Shown piece after piece: positions 24,463 through 33,389 of a DNA stretch of 64,000 nt; the first letter of the stretch is position 1, and every line of letters starts with the position of its first letter. A program made the position numbers and the translations under genes. The DNA comes from Streptococcus cristatus (GTDB lineage Bacteria > Bacillota > Bacilli > Lactobacillales > Streptococcaceae): contig NZ_RJPS01000009.1 in assembly GCF_003943505.1 (NCBI RefSeq), positions 21,776 to 85,775 on the forward strand, written 5' to 3'. Below the pieces are notes generated by a model, which ran no database searches, was not told the origin of the DNA, and worked only from the letters and a program-made list of their open reading frames with translations.

Positions 24463-24915
24463 ATGATTGTAACGGAAATTAATAATCTATCAACTTATGT
24501 AGGAGTAAATCCATATTTTGAAAGATTAATAAATTTTTTAAAAACAGTTGATTTAGGAAGTCTTCCAGAAGGGAAGATAGATATTGAAGGTGATAAATTA
24601 TTTGGCAATTGTTTTAGTTATGTAGCAGATGGTCAACCAGGAGATTTCTTTGAAACTCATAGGAAATATCTTGATATCCATCTGGTGTTAGAAAATACAG
24701 AAGATATGGCAGTTTCTTCTGTTAAAAGCACAACAGTTAGTCAACCTTATAATAAGGAAAAGGATATTGAGTTATATGAAGGAAAAGTGGAGCAGCTTAT
24801 TCACTTGAAATCTGGAGAATGTTTAATAACATTCCCTGAGGACTTGCATCAGCCAAAAGTTCGTGTAAATGATCTACCCTTAAAAAAAGTAGTATTTAAA
24901 GTAGCTATTTCTTAA
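24463..24915 (+). CDS. YhcH/YjgK/YiaL-family protein
   Basis: A 150-residue cupin-like protein (DUF386). Conserved elements are FGNCFSYVADGQPGDFFETHRKYLDIHLVLE and the end LITFPEDLHQPKV, with histidine and glutamate residues placed as metal ligands. YhcH proteins accompany sialic acid operons in many bacteria and are proposed to act on N-acyl sugar anomers or derivatives; the reaction is not proven. Base composition is more AT-rich than nanE. Confidence 0.85.
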   Translation: MIVTEINNLSTYVGVNPYFERLINFLKTVDLGSLPEGKIDIEGDKLFGNCFSYVADGQPGDFFETHRKYLDIHLVLENTEDMAVSSVKSTTVSQPYNKEKDIELYEGKVEQLIHLKSGECLITFPEDLHQPKVRVNDLPLKKVVFKVAIS

Positions 24916-24932
24916 ATAGGAAGAGGTAAACT

Positions 24933-26279
24933 ATGAAAAATCTAAAGAAATTTTTATTCGTTCTTCTAACAGGACTTATCGCACTGATAATCAGTGGTTG
25001 TTCTCCAAGTGGGGAAAATAGTAAAGGAAACGATTCAGGTGAATTATCTGGGGAAATCGTTATGTGGCACTCATTTACACAGGGACCTCGTTTAGAAAGT
25101 ATCCAGAAATCTGCAGATGAATTTATGAAGAAGCATCCAAAAGTTAAGATTAAAATTGAAACTTTTTCTTGGAATGACTTTTACACCAAATGGACAACAG
25201 GCCTTGCTAACGGAAACGTACCTGATGTCAGTACAGCTTTGCCGAACCAAGTAATGGAAATGATTAACTCAGATGCTATTGTTCCATTGAATGATACAAT
25301 TGACAAAATTGGAAAAGATCGTTTCAATAAAACAGCTCTGAATGAAGCAAAAATTGGCAGTGATTACTATTCTGTTCCTCTTTATTCCCATGCACAAGTG
25401 ATGTGGGTACGTACAGATTTATTAAAACAACACAATATTGAAGTGCCTAAAACCTGGGATGAACTTTATGAAGCATCCAAGAAATTGACAGCTGATGGAG
25501 TTTATGGTATGTCAGTGCCGCTTGGTACGAATGACTTTATGGCTACTCGTTTCCTGAATTTCTATGTTCGTAGTGCAGGAGGAAGCCTATTAACAAAGGA
25601 TAAGAAGGTTGATTTAACTAGCGATTTGGCTCAAGAAGGAATCAAATACTGGGTGAAAATGTACAAGGAAGTTTCTCCTAAAGATTCACTCAATTATAAT
25701 GTGTTACAACAAGCTACCCTATTCTACCAAGGTAAGACAGCATTTGACTTTAACTCAGGTTTCCACATTGGAGGGGTTGAAGCGAACAGTCCACAATTAT
25801 TAGAATCAATTGATGCCTATCCTATTCCGAAGGTCAAAGCATCCGATAAAGATCAAGGGATTGAAACTTCAAATGTTCCAATGGTTGTATGGAAAAATTC
25901 TAAGCATCCAAAAGTTGCAAAAGCATTTTTAGAATATCTATATGAACAAGATAACTATGTTGGTTTCTTAGATTCTACACCAGTTGGCATGTTACCAACG
26001 ATTAGAGGTATTTCTGATTTACCATCTTATAAGAATAATGAAAAACGCCAAAAATTCCAACATGCAGAACAAGTAATCAATGAGGCTGTTCAAAAAGGTA
26101 CTGCTATTGGTTATGAAAACGGCCCAAGTGTTGAGGCTGGTATGTTGACAAACCAACACATTATTGAACAAATGTTCCAAGATATTATCACAAATGGGAA
26201 AGACCCCATGGCTGCAGCAAAAGATGCTGAAAAGCAATTAAACGATTTATTTGAAACGGTTGCAGTTGATGTGAAATAA
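24933..26279 (+). CDS. Sugar ABC transporter substrate-binding lipoprotein
   Basis: A 448-residue extracellular binding protein of the extracellular solute-binding family 1. The signal peptide (MKNLKKFLFVLLTGLIALI) ends in the lipobox ISGC with Cys23 as the lipidated residue. Early motif IVMWHSFTQGPRLESI and the region NGNVPDVSTALPNQVMEM match sugar-binding family members. From position it binds sialic acid or ManNAc. A hairpin in the following gap would protect or terminate part of the mRNA and raise its level over the permeases. Confidence 0.9.
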   Translation: MKNLKKFLFVLLTGLIALIISGCSPSGENSKGNDSGELSGEIVMWHSFTQGPRLESIQKSADEFMKKHPKVKIKIETFSWNDFYTKWTTGLANGNVPDVSTALPNQVMEMINSDAIVPLNDTIDKIGKDRFNKTALNEAKIGSDYYSVPLYSHAQVMWVRTDLLKQHNIEVPKTWDELYEASKKLTADGVYGMSVPLGTNDFMATRFLNFYVRSAGGSLLTKDKKVDLTSDLAQEGIKYWVKMYKEVSPKDSLNYNVLQQATLFYQGKTAFDFNSGFHIGGVEANSPQLLESIDAYPIPKVKASDKDQGIETSNVPMVVWKNSKHPKVAKAFLEYLYEQDNYVGFLDSTPVGMLPTIRGISDLPSYKNNEKRQKFQHAEQVINEAVQKGTAIGYENGPSVEAGMLTNQHIIEQMFQDIITNGKDPMAAAKDAEKQLNDLFETVAVDVK

Positions 26280-26294
26280 TACCTAGATTATTAG

Positions 26295-26325
26295 GGCTAT
26301 GGTGCAGTAGCGCTATAGCCTCTTA
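26295..26325 (+). terminator. Intercistronic hairpin after the binding-protein gene
   Basis: GGCTATGGTGC (26295-26305) pairs with GCGCTATAGCC (26310-26320) with two G-U pairs, followed by TCTTATTTT. Such partial terminators commonly set a binding protein:permease excess. Confidence 0.65.
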
Positions 26326-26346
26326 TTTTAAAGAAAGGGGTAAGAG

Positions 26347-27231
26347 ATGGTCAGAGATCGTAATTTGACGCGTTGGATATTTGTACTACCAGCAGTGATT
26401 ATCGTAGGATTACTCTTTGTTTATCCATTTTTTTCAAGCATTTTTTATAGCTTTACCAATAAGAATTTAATTATGCCCAACTATCGTTTTGTTGGTTTAG
26501 ATAATTATAAAGCAGTATTGTCAGACCCTAATTTTTTTAGTGCATTTTTTAATTCAATAAAATGGACTGTCATTTCCTTAGCTGGACAAGTTACCATTGG
26601 ATTTGTTCTAGCTCTTGCTTTGCATAGAGTGCGACGATTTAAAAAACTTTATCGGACGTTGTTGATCGTACCGTGGGCTTTTCCTACAATTGTTATTGCT
26701 TTTTCATGGCAATGGATTCTAAATGGTGTCTATGGGTACCTGCCAAATATTATTGTTAAGCTTGGTTTAATGGAGCATGCCCCAGCTTTTCTGACTGATA
26801 GCACGTGGGCCTTTATTTGCTTGGTGTTTATCAATATCTGGTTTGGAGCTCCAATGATTATGGTTAATGTTTTATCTGCACTTCAAACAGTTCCCCAGGA
26901 GCAGTTTGAGGCGGCTAAAATTGATGGTGCGACAAGTTGGCAAGTATTCAGACATATTACTTTTCCGCATATTAAGGTCGTTGTAGGACTGCTAGTTGTA
27001 CTGAGAACGGTTTGGATCTTTAATAATTTTGATATTATCTACCTCATTACTGGTGGTGGTCCATCTAATGCGACTATGACCTTGCCGATTTTCGCTTACA
27101 ACTTAGGTTGGGGAACGAAGTTATTAGGACGAGCTTCAGCAGTCACAGTATTGCTCTTTATCTTCCTATTGACAGTTTGCTTCATTTACTTCTCTGTAAT
27201 TAGTAAATGGGAAAAGGAGGGTAGAAAATAA
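26347..27231 (+). CDS. Sugar ABC transporter permease 1
   Basis: A 294-residue MalF-type permease with six predicted helices and the EAA loop EQFEAAKIDGATSWQVFRHITFPHI (residues about 189-213) that contacts the ATPase. It starts after AAAGGGGTAAG and overlaps the next gene by one base. Confidence 0.92.
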   Translation: MVRDRNLTRWIFVLPAVIIVGLLFVYPFFSSIFYSFTNKNLIMPNYRFVGLDNYKAVLSDPNFFSAFFNSIKWTVISLAGQVTIGFVLALALHRVRRFKKLYRTLLIVPWAFPTIVIAFSWQWILNGVYGYLPNIIVKLGLMEHAPAFLTDSTWAFICLVFINIWFGAPMIMVNVLSALQTVPQEQFEAAKIDGATSWQVFRHITFPHIKVVVGLLVVLRTVWIFNNFDIIYLITGGGPSNATMTLPIFAYNLGWGTKLLGRASAVTVLLFIFLLTVCFIYFSVISKWEKEGRK

Positions 27232-28064
27232 TGAAGAAAAAATCAAACTTCTACTTAGATATCGGAGCTCATTTGGTTTTGATAATTGCAACAATTGTTG
27301 CAATCTTCCCGCTTGTATGGATTATTATATCTTCGATTAAAGGAAAAGGGGAGTTGACACAATTCCCAACTCGCTTCTGGCCTCAGACTTTTACGCTAGA
27401 CTACTTTACACATGTTATTAATGATTTGCATTTCGTTGATAATATCCGAAATAGTTTAGTAATTTCTTTGTCTACAACAGTTATTGCAACGATTATTTCT
27501 TCCATGGCTGCTTATGGTATTGTTCGCTTCTTCCCTAAACTAGGAGCAATAATGTCACGGCTTTTGGTAACAACTTATATTTTCCCACCTATTTTGCTAG
27601 CAATACCTTATTCTATTGCAATTGCAAAAGCAGGTTTGGGAAATAGCATCATTGGCCTTATCATCATTTATTTGTCATTTAGTGTACCTTATGCGGTATG
27701 GTTGCTGGTTGGCTTCTTCCAAACGGTTCCAATTGGGATTGAAGAGGCGGCTCGTATCGATGGAGCAAATAAGTTTGTTACTTTTTATAAAGTGGTATTA
27801 CCAATCGTTGCTCCGGGAATTGTTGCAACAGCGATTTATACCTTTATTAATGCGTGGAATGAATTCTTATATGCATTGATACTGATTAACGATACAAGTA
27901 AAATGACCGTTGCAGTAGCACTTCGTTCATTGAATGGATCAGAGGTGCTAGACTGGGGAGATATGATGGCGGCATCTGTGATTGTTGTATTGCCTTCTAT
28001 CATCTTCTTCTCAATCATTCAAAATAAGATTGCAAGCGGTCTTTCAGAGGGGTCTGTAAAATAG
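27231..28064 (+). CDS. Sugar ABC transporter permease 2
   Basis: A 277-residue MalG-type permease, six helices, with EAA loop GIEEAARIDGANKFVTFYKV and the end LSEGSVK typical of the family (usually GLTAGAVK). The TAATG overlap with the previous gene indicates equal synthesis of the two permeases. Confidence 0.92.
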   Translation: MKKKSNFYLDIGAHLVLIIATIVAIFPLVWIIISSIKGKGELTQFPTRFWPQTFTLDYFTHVINDLHFVDNIRNSLVISLSTTVIATIISSMAAYGIVRFFPKLGAIMSRLLVTTYIFPPILLAIPYSIAIAKAGLGNSIIGLIIIYLSFSVPYAVWLLVGFFQTVPIGIEEAARIDGANKFVTFYKVVLPIVAPGIVATAIYTFINAWNEFLYALILINDTSKMTVAVALRSLNGSEVLDWGDMMAASVIVVLPSIIFFSIIQNKIASGLSEGSVK

Positions 28065-28136
28065 ACATTTCGAAACAGTGTTAGTCCATATATAAGTTAA
28101 AAATAGGATATTGTATTAAAAAATAGGAGAATAAAA

Positions 28137-29240
28137 ATGGTTAAATATGGCGTCGTAGGAACAGGATACTTTGGAGCTGAATTGGCTCGTTATATGCAAA
28201 AAAATGATGGTGCAGAAATTACGATTGTTTATGATCCGGAAAACGCAGAAGTAGTAGCTGAAGAGTTAGGAGCGAAAGTTGCAGCTTCGATAGATGAATT
28301 AGTGGCTAGCGATGAAGTTGACTGTGTTATTGTAGCTTCTCCAAATAATCTTCATAAAGAACCTGTTATCAAAGCAGCTCAGCATGGAAAAAATGTTTTT
28401 TGTGAAAAACCAATTGCTCTTTCCTATGAGGATTGTCGCGAAATGGTAGATGCTTGTAAAGAAAACAATGTGACCTTTATGGCGGGGCATATCATGAACT
28501 TCTTTCATGGTGTTCATCATGCCAAAGAATTAATCAATCAAGGTGTGATTGGGGACGTTCTATATTGTCATACGGCTCGTAATGGATGGGAGGAGCAACA
28601 ACCATCAGTATCTTGGAAGAAAATCCGCGAAAAATCTGGTGGTCACTTATATCACCATATCCATGAATTGGACTGTGTTCAATTTCTTATGGGTGGGATG
28701 CCTGAAACTGTTACAATGACTGGTGGCAATGTAGCTCATGAGGGAGAAAATTTTGGTGACGAAGATGACATGATTTTTGTCAATATGGAATTTTCAAACA
28801 AGCGTTTTGCTTTGCTAGAATGGGGCTCTGCTTATCGATGGGGTGAACACTATGTCTTGATTCAAGGGACAAAAGGAGCGATTCGTCTGGACTTGTTCAA
28901 CTGTAAAGGAACTCTCAAATTAGATGGCCAAGAAAGTTACTTCCTAATCCATGAGTCACAGGAAGAAGATGATGATCGTACTCGTATTTACCATAGTACC
29001 GAAATGGATGGAGCCATTGCTTACGGAAAACCTGGTAAACGTACCCCATTGTGGTTATCATCTGTTATTGACAAGGAAATGCGTTACCTTCATGAAATCA
29101 TGCAGGGAGCACCGGTAACAGAAGAATTCAAAAAATTATTAACAGGAGAAGCAGCTCTGGAGGCTATTGCAACAGCAGATGCATGTACTCAGTCTATGTT
29201 TGAAGATCGTAAAGTTAAATTATCGGAAATTGTAAAATAA
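28137..29240 (+). CDS. Gfo/Idh/MocA-family NAD(P)-dependent oxidoreductase
   Basis: A 367-residue oxidoreductase. The N-terminal Rossmann fold has GVVGTGYFGAELA, the CEKPIAL motif lies near residue 93 with the catalytic lysine, and HHIHELDCV near residue 180 supplies the catalytic histidine. Equivalent genes are found in pneumococcal sialic acid loci, where they are thought to handle unusual sialic acids such as anhydro-sugars made by sialidase NanB or related enzymes. Substrate not shown by sequence. Confidence 0.85.
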   Translation: MVKYGVVGTGYFGAELARYMQKNDGAEITIVYDPENAEVVAEELGAKVAASIDELVASDEVDCVIVASPNNLHKEPVIKAAQHGKNVFCEKPIALSYEDCREMVDACKENNVTFMAGHIMNFFHGVHHAKELINQGVIGDVLYCHTARNGWEEQQPSVSWKKIREKSGGHLYHHIHELDCVQFLMGGMPETVTMTGGNVAHEGENFGDEDDMIFVNMEFSNKRFALLEWGSAYRWGEHYVLIQGTKGAIRLDLFNCKGTLKLDGQESYFLIHESQEEDDDRTRIYHSTEMDGAIAYGKPGKRTPLWLSSVIDKEMRYLHEIMQGAPVTEEFKKLLTGEAALEAIATADACTQSMFEDRKVKLSEIVK

Positions 29241-29247
29241 AAGATGT

Positions 29248-29280
29248 GGGGATGAAACAATGATTTTCGTCCCTCTCATT
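29248..29280 (+). terminator. Weak hairpin between the oxidoreductase gene and nanA
   Basis: GGGATGAAA (29249-29257) pairs with TTTCGTCCC (29265-29273) with one G-U pair; CTCATTT follows. It may attenuate rather than terminate. Confidence 0.45.
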
Positions 29281-29302
29281 TCTAAAACATTAGGAGAAAA
29301 CT

Positions 29303-30220
29303 ATGTCAGATTTAAAAAAATATCACGGTGTCATCCCAGCTTTTTATGCTTGTTATGACGAGGAGGGTGAAATCAGCCCGGAGCGGACTCGCGCTTTGGT
29401 GGAGTATTTCATCGACAAGGGCGTGCAAGGTCTCTATGTCAACGGCTCATCAGGCGAATGTATCTACCAGAGCGTGGCCGACAGAAAAGTAATTTTGGAA
29501 GAAGTAATGAAAGTTGCTAAGGGCAAACTGACCATCATTGCTCACGTAGCCTGCAATAATACTAAAGACAGTATCGAGTTGGCAAAACATGCGGAAGCTC
29601 TAGGAGTTGATGCCATTGCGGCTATTCCGCCGATTTATTTCCGTCTGCCAGAATATTCTGTCGCTCAGTACTGGAATGATATCAGTGCGGCTGCCCCACA
29701 TACTGATTTTGTGATTTATAATATTCCGCAATTGGCTGGCGCAGCCCTGACTCCGAGTCTTTATAAGGAAATGCTGAAAAATGAGCGCGTGATTGGTGTG
29801 AAGAACTCTTCAATGCCGGTGCAGGATATCCAGACCTTCGCAGCACTTGGTGGCAGTGACCATTTGGTCTTTAACGGTCCAGATGAGCAGTTCTTGGGAG
29901 GTCGTCTCATGGGAGCAGCAGCTGGAATTGGTGGTACCTATGGAGCTATGCCAGAACTCTTCCTTAAACTGAATCAACTGATTGCAGACAAGGAATTGGA
30001 AAGAGCTAAAGAGTTGCAGTTTGCCATTAACGATATTATCGGCAAGCTAACCAGTGCTCACGGCAATATGTATGCTGTTATCAAAGAAGTTCTCAAGCTC
30101 AACGAAGGACTGGCTATCGGCTCTGTCCGTGCTCCTTTGACACCAGTCGTAGAAGCAGACCGTCCGATCGTAGAAGCAGCAGCGGCCTTGATCCAAGAAA
30201 CTAAGGAGCGCTTCCTCTAA
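29303..30220 (+). CDS. nanA: N-acetylneuraminate lyase
   Basis: A 305-residue TIM-barrel aldolase of the DapA/NAL family that splits Neu5Ac into ManNAc and pyruvate. YVNGSSGECIYQS contains the carboxylate-binding GSSGE motif (GGS/GSSGE), Tyr in DFVIYNIPQLAG and the Schiff-base lysine in ERVIGVKNSS are in place. GSSGE rather than GTTGE supports the lyase over dihydrodipicolinate synthase. GC content and codon use resemble nanE more than the ABC genes between them. Confidence 0.93.
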   Translation: MSDLKKYHGVIPAFYACYDEEGEISPERTRALVEYFIDKGVQGLYVNGSSGECIYQSVADRKVILEEVMKVAKGKLTIIAHVACNNTKDSIELAKHAEALGVDAIAAIPPIYFRLPEYSVAQYWNDISAAAPHTDFVIYNIPQLAGAALTPSLYKEMLKNERVIGVKNSSMPVQDIQTFAALGGSDHLVFNGPDEQFLGGRLMGAAAGIGGTYGAMPELFLKLNQLIADKELERAKELQFAINDIIGKLTSAHGNMYAVIKEVLKLNEGLAIGSVRAPLTPVVEADRPIVEAAAALIQETKERFL

Positions 30221-30237
30221 AAGAAAGAAGGATGCTT

Positions 30238-31122
30238 ATGGGAAATTATGTTACGATTGACATTGGCGGCACCAATATCAAATACGGCCTGATCGACGAC
30301 CAAGAAACGCTAGTAGAAGCCCATGAAATACCTACGGAAGCCCATAAGGGTGGTCCAGAGATTATGCGTAAGGTTCAAAAGATAGTTGCAGACTATGCGC
30401 AGGCTGGTTCAATTGAGGGGATTTGTATCTCCTCAGCTGGTATGGTCGATCCAGACAAGGGAGAGATCTTTTATGCTGGTCCTCAGATTCCTAATTATGC
30501 TGGGACGCAATTTAAGAAGGTATTGGAGGAGGAGTTTTCCATTCCTTGCGAGATTGAGAACGACGTCAACTGTGCCGGTCTGGCTGAGGTCATGTCTGGC
30601 CATGGTAAGGGAGCAAAAATTGCGGTCTGTCTAACGATTGGGACAGGGATTGGTGGCTGTCTAGTAGCAGATGGGCAAGTTTTTCACGGCTTTAGCAACT
30701 CAGCCTGCGAAGTAGGCTATCTGCACCTGCCGGACGGAGCCTTTCAGGATGTGGCTTCGACCACAGCCTTGGTCCAATATGTTGCTGATCTACATGGAGA
30801 AGACGCAGAGCATTGGAATGGCCGTCGGATTTTTAAAGAAGCAACTGAGGGCAATAAACTCTGTATTGAGGGCATCGATCGCATGGTTGGCTATCTGGGG
30901 CAGGGTATTGCCAATATCTGCTATGTGGTTAATCCAGAAATCGTCATCTTGGGCGGTGGTATCATGGGACAAGAGGCCATTCTCCGACCGCGTATCCAAG
31001 CGGCTCTCAAGGATGCTCTGGTGCCCAGCATAGCTGAGAAGACCAAACTAGCCTTTGCCTATCACCAAAATACGGCGGGCATGTTTGGGGCCTACTACCA
31101 CTTTAAAAATAAACATCAGTAA
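30238..31122 (+). CDS. nanK: ROK-family N-acetylmannosamine kinase
   Basis: A 294-residue ROK kinase that should phosphorylate ManNAc from NanA. ATP site IDIGGTNIKYGL at the N-terminus, catalytic Asp in CEIENDVNCAGLAE, and GTGIGGCLVADG are intact. The region where ROK proteins carry the zinc motif CxCGxxGC instead reads GYLHLPDGAFQDVAS, with no cysteines, as in the zinc-free NanK subgroup. ATG 30238 is preferred over 30232 because GAAGG then has a proper six-base spacing. Confidence 0.9.
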   Translation: MGNYVTIDIGGTNIKYGLIDDQETLVEAHEIPTEAHKGGPEIMRKVQKIVADYAQAGSIEGICISSAGMVDPDKGEIFYAGPQIPNYAGTQFKKVLEEEFSIPCEIENDVNCAGLAEVMSGHGKGAKIAVCLTIGTGIGGCLVADGQVFHGFSNSACEVGYLHLPDGAFQDVASTTALVQYVADLHGEDAEHWNGRRIFKEATEGNKLCIEGIDRMVGYLGQGIANICYVVNPEIVILGGGIMGQEAILRPRIQAALKDALVPSIAEKTKLAFAYHQNTAGMFGAYYHFKNKHQ

Positions 31123-31130
31123 TCCAAGTA

Positions 31131-31160
31131 AACCTGAGGCCCCTCAGGTTTCTTGCTTTT
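31131..31160 (+). terminator. Terminator of the nan operon
   Basis: AACCTGAGG (31131-31139) and CCTCAGGTT (31142-31150), then TCTTGCTTTT. The 210 bases up to the next terminator hold a short frame (31153-31344) with no recognisable content. Confidence 0.8.
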
Positions 31161-31364
31161 AGAAAACTGCTTCTGTAGACGGCTGGACGATATTTTAGAA
31201 GAAATTGACATGACAGGAAAAATTCGGTGGATAGAACTAAATTTTCAAAAATTTAACTTTGCTCACTTGTCTTTAGAAGTAGATTTAAAAGGTTGCCCAA
31301 GACTTTTAAGAAGTATCAGCCCTTTGAGGTTAAGCAATCAGTAACCCATCAAGGAGTTAAAAAT

Positions 31365-31395
31365 AAGGCCAGGATGTTTGTCCTAGCCTTTTATT
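31365..31395. terminator. Bidirectional terminator, serves nanR
   Basis: AAGGCCAGGA (31365-31374) pairs with TCCTAGCCTT (31381-31390); T-runs on both strands. It overlaps the last codons of nanR on the minus strand. Confidence 0.75.
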
Positions 31396-32236
31396 GATGT
31401 CTACGGTAGTAACCGTTAAGTTTGTGGTTTTCCCAGTAACTATTGAAGATTCTTTCCTTTCTCTCTCGGTCAATTTCTAGGAAAAAGGCATAAAGTATAT
31501 CAATCATCAGCAGCATTGGGAACTGAGCTGAGATTCGTTGGATGAACTGAGGTTTACTTTGCATTGCAACTGGGATGATTTCTGAAAAGTTTTCTTTAAT
31601 CAAATCAGGCTGGCCAGTGATTAATACGGTCTTGGCTCCCATGCCCTTAGCATCAATCAGGCTGTCAATAATGGATGGGGTTTGACCTGAAAGAGAAAAG
31701 CCGATTACTAGGCAGTTTTTGTCTAAAATGCTCGTTGTCCAAGCAAAGCCATCCGCATCTGTCAGGGCTTCACAAATAACCCCTAAGCGCATGAAGCGCA
31801 GTTTCATATCGCGAGCAACGAGCCCCGAGCTTCCCGTGCCAAAAAAATATACACGATCCGCTTTTTCAATCAGTTGGGCTACGCGCTCCAACCTTTTTTC
31901 GTCAATCAAGTCCTCGGTTTGTTGCCGAATTTGAATATAGTTGCGTAGCACCTGGCGGGACGAATCATTTTTCAGATTTGTATGCTCCGTTTTGCTGATT
32001 TTCAGCTGTTGGAGATATTGGAAGTTGAACTCCCGATAGCCCTTAAAGCCACATTTTTTAGCAAAACGGGTCAAGGCCGCCTGTGAGATGTGCAAGGTTT
32101 GCGCTACTTCGAGGGAGGACAGATCCCCTTCTATATCGGTCGGATTCAAAAAATAGTCGGCAATCTGCTTTTCGACATCGGTCATAGTGTCGTAACAGCT
32201 TTCGATGATGGCCAAGATATTTTGCTGGTGTCTCAT
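31391..32236 (-). CDS. nanR: RpiR/MurR-family regulator of sialic acid catabolism (NanR)
   Basis: A 281-residue regulator: N-terminal HTH_6 domain (residues 1-75, QTLHISQAALTRFAKKCGFKGYREF) and C-terminal SIS sugar-phosphate binding domain (VYFFGTGSSGLVARDMKLRFMRLG). It is convergent with the nan operon. NanR of pneumococcus activates nan genes and responds to sialic acid-derived sugar phosphate. The likely operators are the TGAAA-N4-TTTCA palindromes at 21195 and 22447, a symmetric form common for RpiR proteins. The match is inference from position and symmetry. Confidence 0.85.
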   Translation of the reverse strand: MRHQQNILAIIESCYDTMTDVEKQIADYFLNPTDIEGDLSSLEVAQTLHISQAALTRFAKKCGFKGYREFNFQYLQQLKISKTEHTNLKNDSSRQVLRNYIQIRQQTEDLIDEKRLERVAQLIEKADRVYFFGTGSSGLVARDMKLRFMRLGVICEALTDADGFAWTTSILDKNCLVIGFSLSGQTPSIIDSLIDAKGMGAKTVLITGQPDLIKENFSEIIPVAMQSKPQFIQRISAQFPMLLMIDILYAFFLEIDRERKERIFNSYWENHKLNGYYRRHQ

Positions 32237-32570
32237 GATGGGTCACTTTCTTTGGTCAAAATAATAAAACATAATTTCATTATAACATAGTTTAGAGGGA
32301 ATAAAGTGTTTTCACAGCCAAGAATTATCAGACCTCCCTTTCCATTGGAGTATGAGCGGTCAGTAGTTTCAGTATTTCCTGATAATATGACGGTCTTTCT
32401 TTCTGAGCAGCTATTTCCTAAAGATTGTGTCGGGTACAGGAAAAAGTGATATAATTTACACAAGTAATGTTCCAAGTTTGGATCTGAAGCAAGGAAGATA
32501 GGAGCTACTGTCACTTACAGCTTTCAATTCTTATTTTGGAAATCAGTAAAGCTAGATTGTGAGGTTTTTT
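32237..32570. promoter_or_regulatory. Divergent intergenic region with promoter for the GNAT gene
   Basis: 334 bases without an assigned gene. TTGTGT (32425-32430) and an extended -10 TGA-TATAAT (32450-32455), 19 bases apart, point right and leave a leader of about 110 bases. On the minus strand TATAAT within ATTATAACA (about 32278-32287) probably belongs to nanR. A stretch at 32310-32447 reads open in one plus frame but has no start or recognisable homology. Confidence 0.5.
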
Positions 32571-33266
32571 ATGCGAATCAACGAACTAGGCCAGCCTATT
32601 GGGGAGGCTCTGCCGGACTTTAAGCCGGGAGATCTGCCCAAGCTGGAGCGAATAGAAGGTCAGTATGTTGTTATTGAGCGGTTGTCCAAGGATAAGCATG
32701 GAGCAGATTTATACGAAGTATATGGTCCGAATTCTCCTGCTGACATGTGGACTTATCTCTTTCAAAATCCTGTTCAAAGTCAGGGTGAGTGGTCGGCCTT
32801 GCTAGATCAGATGTTGGCAGCTCCAGATCGTTTCCACTATGCCATTGTGGACAAGGAGAGTGGCAAGGCGCTGGGAACTTTCGCTTTAATGAGGATTGAC
32901 CGAAATAACCGCGTTATTGAAATGGGAGCTGTGACCTATTCGCCCAAGCTGAAGCGCACCAGACTAGCCACAGAAGCCCAATATTTACTGGCGCGCTATG
33001 TCTTTGAAGAGCTGGAGTATCGCCGCTACGAATGGAAATGCGATGCCCTCAATCAGCCCTCAAGGCGAGCGGCAGAGCGGCTTGGCTTTACCTACGAAGG
33101 CACCTTCCGTCAGGCGGTCGTTTATAAGGGGCGCAACCGAGACACTGATTGGCTCTCCATGATTGACAGGGATTGGCCTGCCGTTAAGAGTCGTTTGGAG
33201 AAATGGCTGAGCCCAGACAATTTCGATGAAAAGGGACAGCAAATAAAAGCTTTGTCTGAGTTTTAA
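32571..33266 (+). CDS. GNAT acetyltransferase, RimJ/RimL-like
   Basis: A 231-residue acetyltransferase. The GNAT core covers about residues 25-195, with strand/P-loop features in IEMGAVTYSPKLKRTRLATEA and YRRYEWKCDALNQPSRRAAERLGFTYEGTFRQAVVYKGRNRDT, the last being the typical end of RimJ/RimL-type N-acetyltransferases. Substrate unknown. Start ATG 32571 follows GAGG at a suitable distance; an upstream in-frame start is weaker. Confidence 0.85.
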   Translation: MRINELGQPIGEALPDFKPGDLPKLERIEGQYVVIERLSKDKHGADLYEVYGPNSPADMWTYLFQNPVQSQGEWSALLDQMLAAPDRFHYAIVDKESGKALGTFALMRIDRNNRVIEMGAVTYSPKLKRTRLATEAQYLLARYVFEELEYRRYEWKCDALNQPSRRAAERLGFTYEGTFRQAVVYKGRNRDTDWLSMIDRDWPAVKSRLEKWLSPDNFDEKGQQIKALSEF

Positions 33267-33389
33267 CATTTGATTGAGTTGAAATCATAGGATTTCGACT
33301 CTTTTTGCTTTTTAATTTTGATGAAAATGGAGAATTTTCTGATAAATTTTGATATAATAAAACGAACTACAGATAAAGGATGAGAGAGA

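Noticed and set aside
31153..31344. 63-codon plus-strand frame between nanK and nanR
   Set aside because: No ribosome binding site, no recognisable domain, and it lies between two terminators; perhaps a gene remnant, but not supportable.
32310..32447. Open stretch reading FSQPRIIRPPFPLEYERS in the nanR-GNAT gap
   Set aside because: No start codon with a binding site and no family match; chance or an old fragment.
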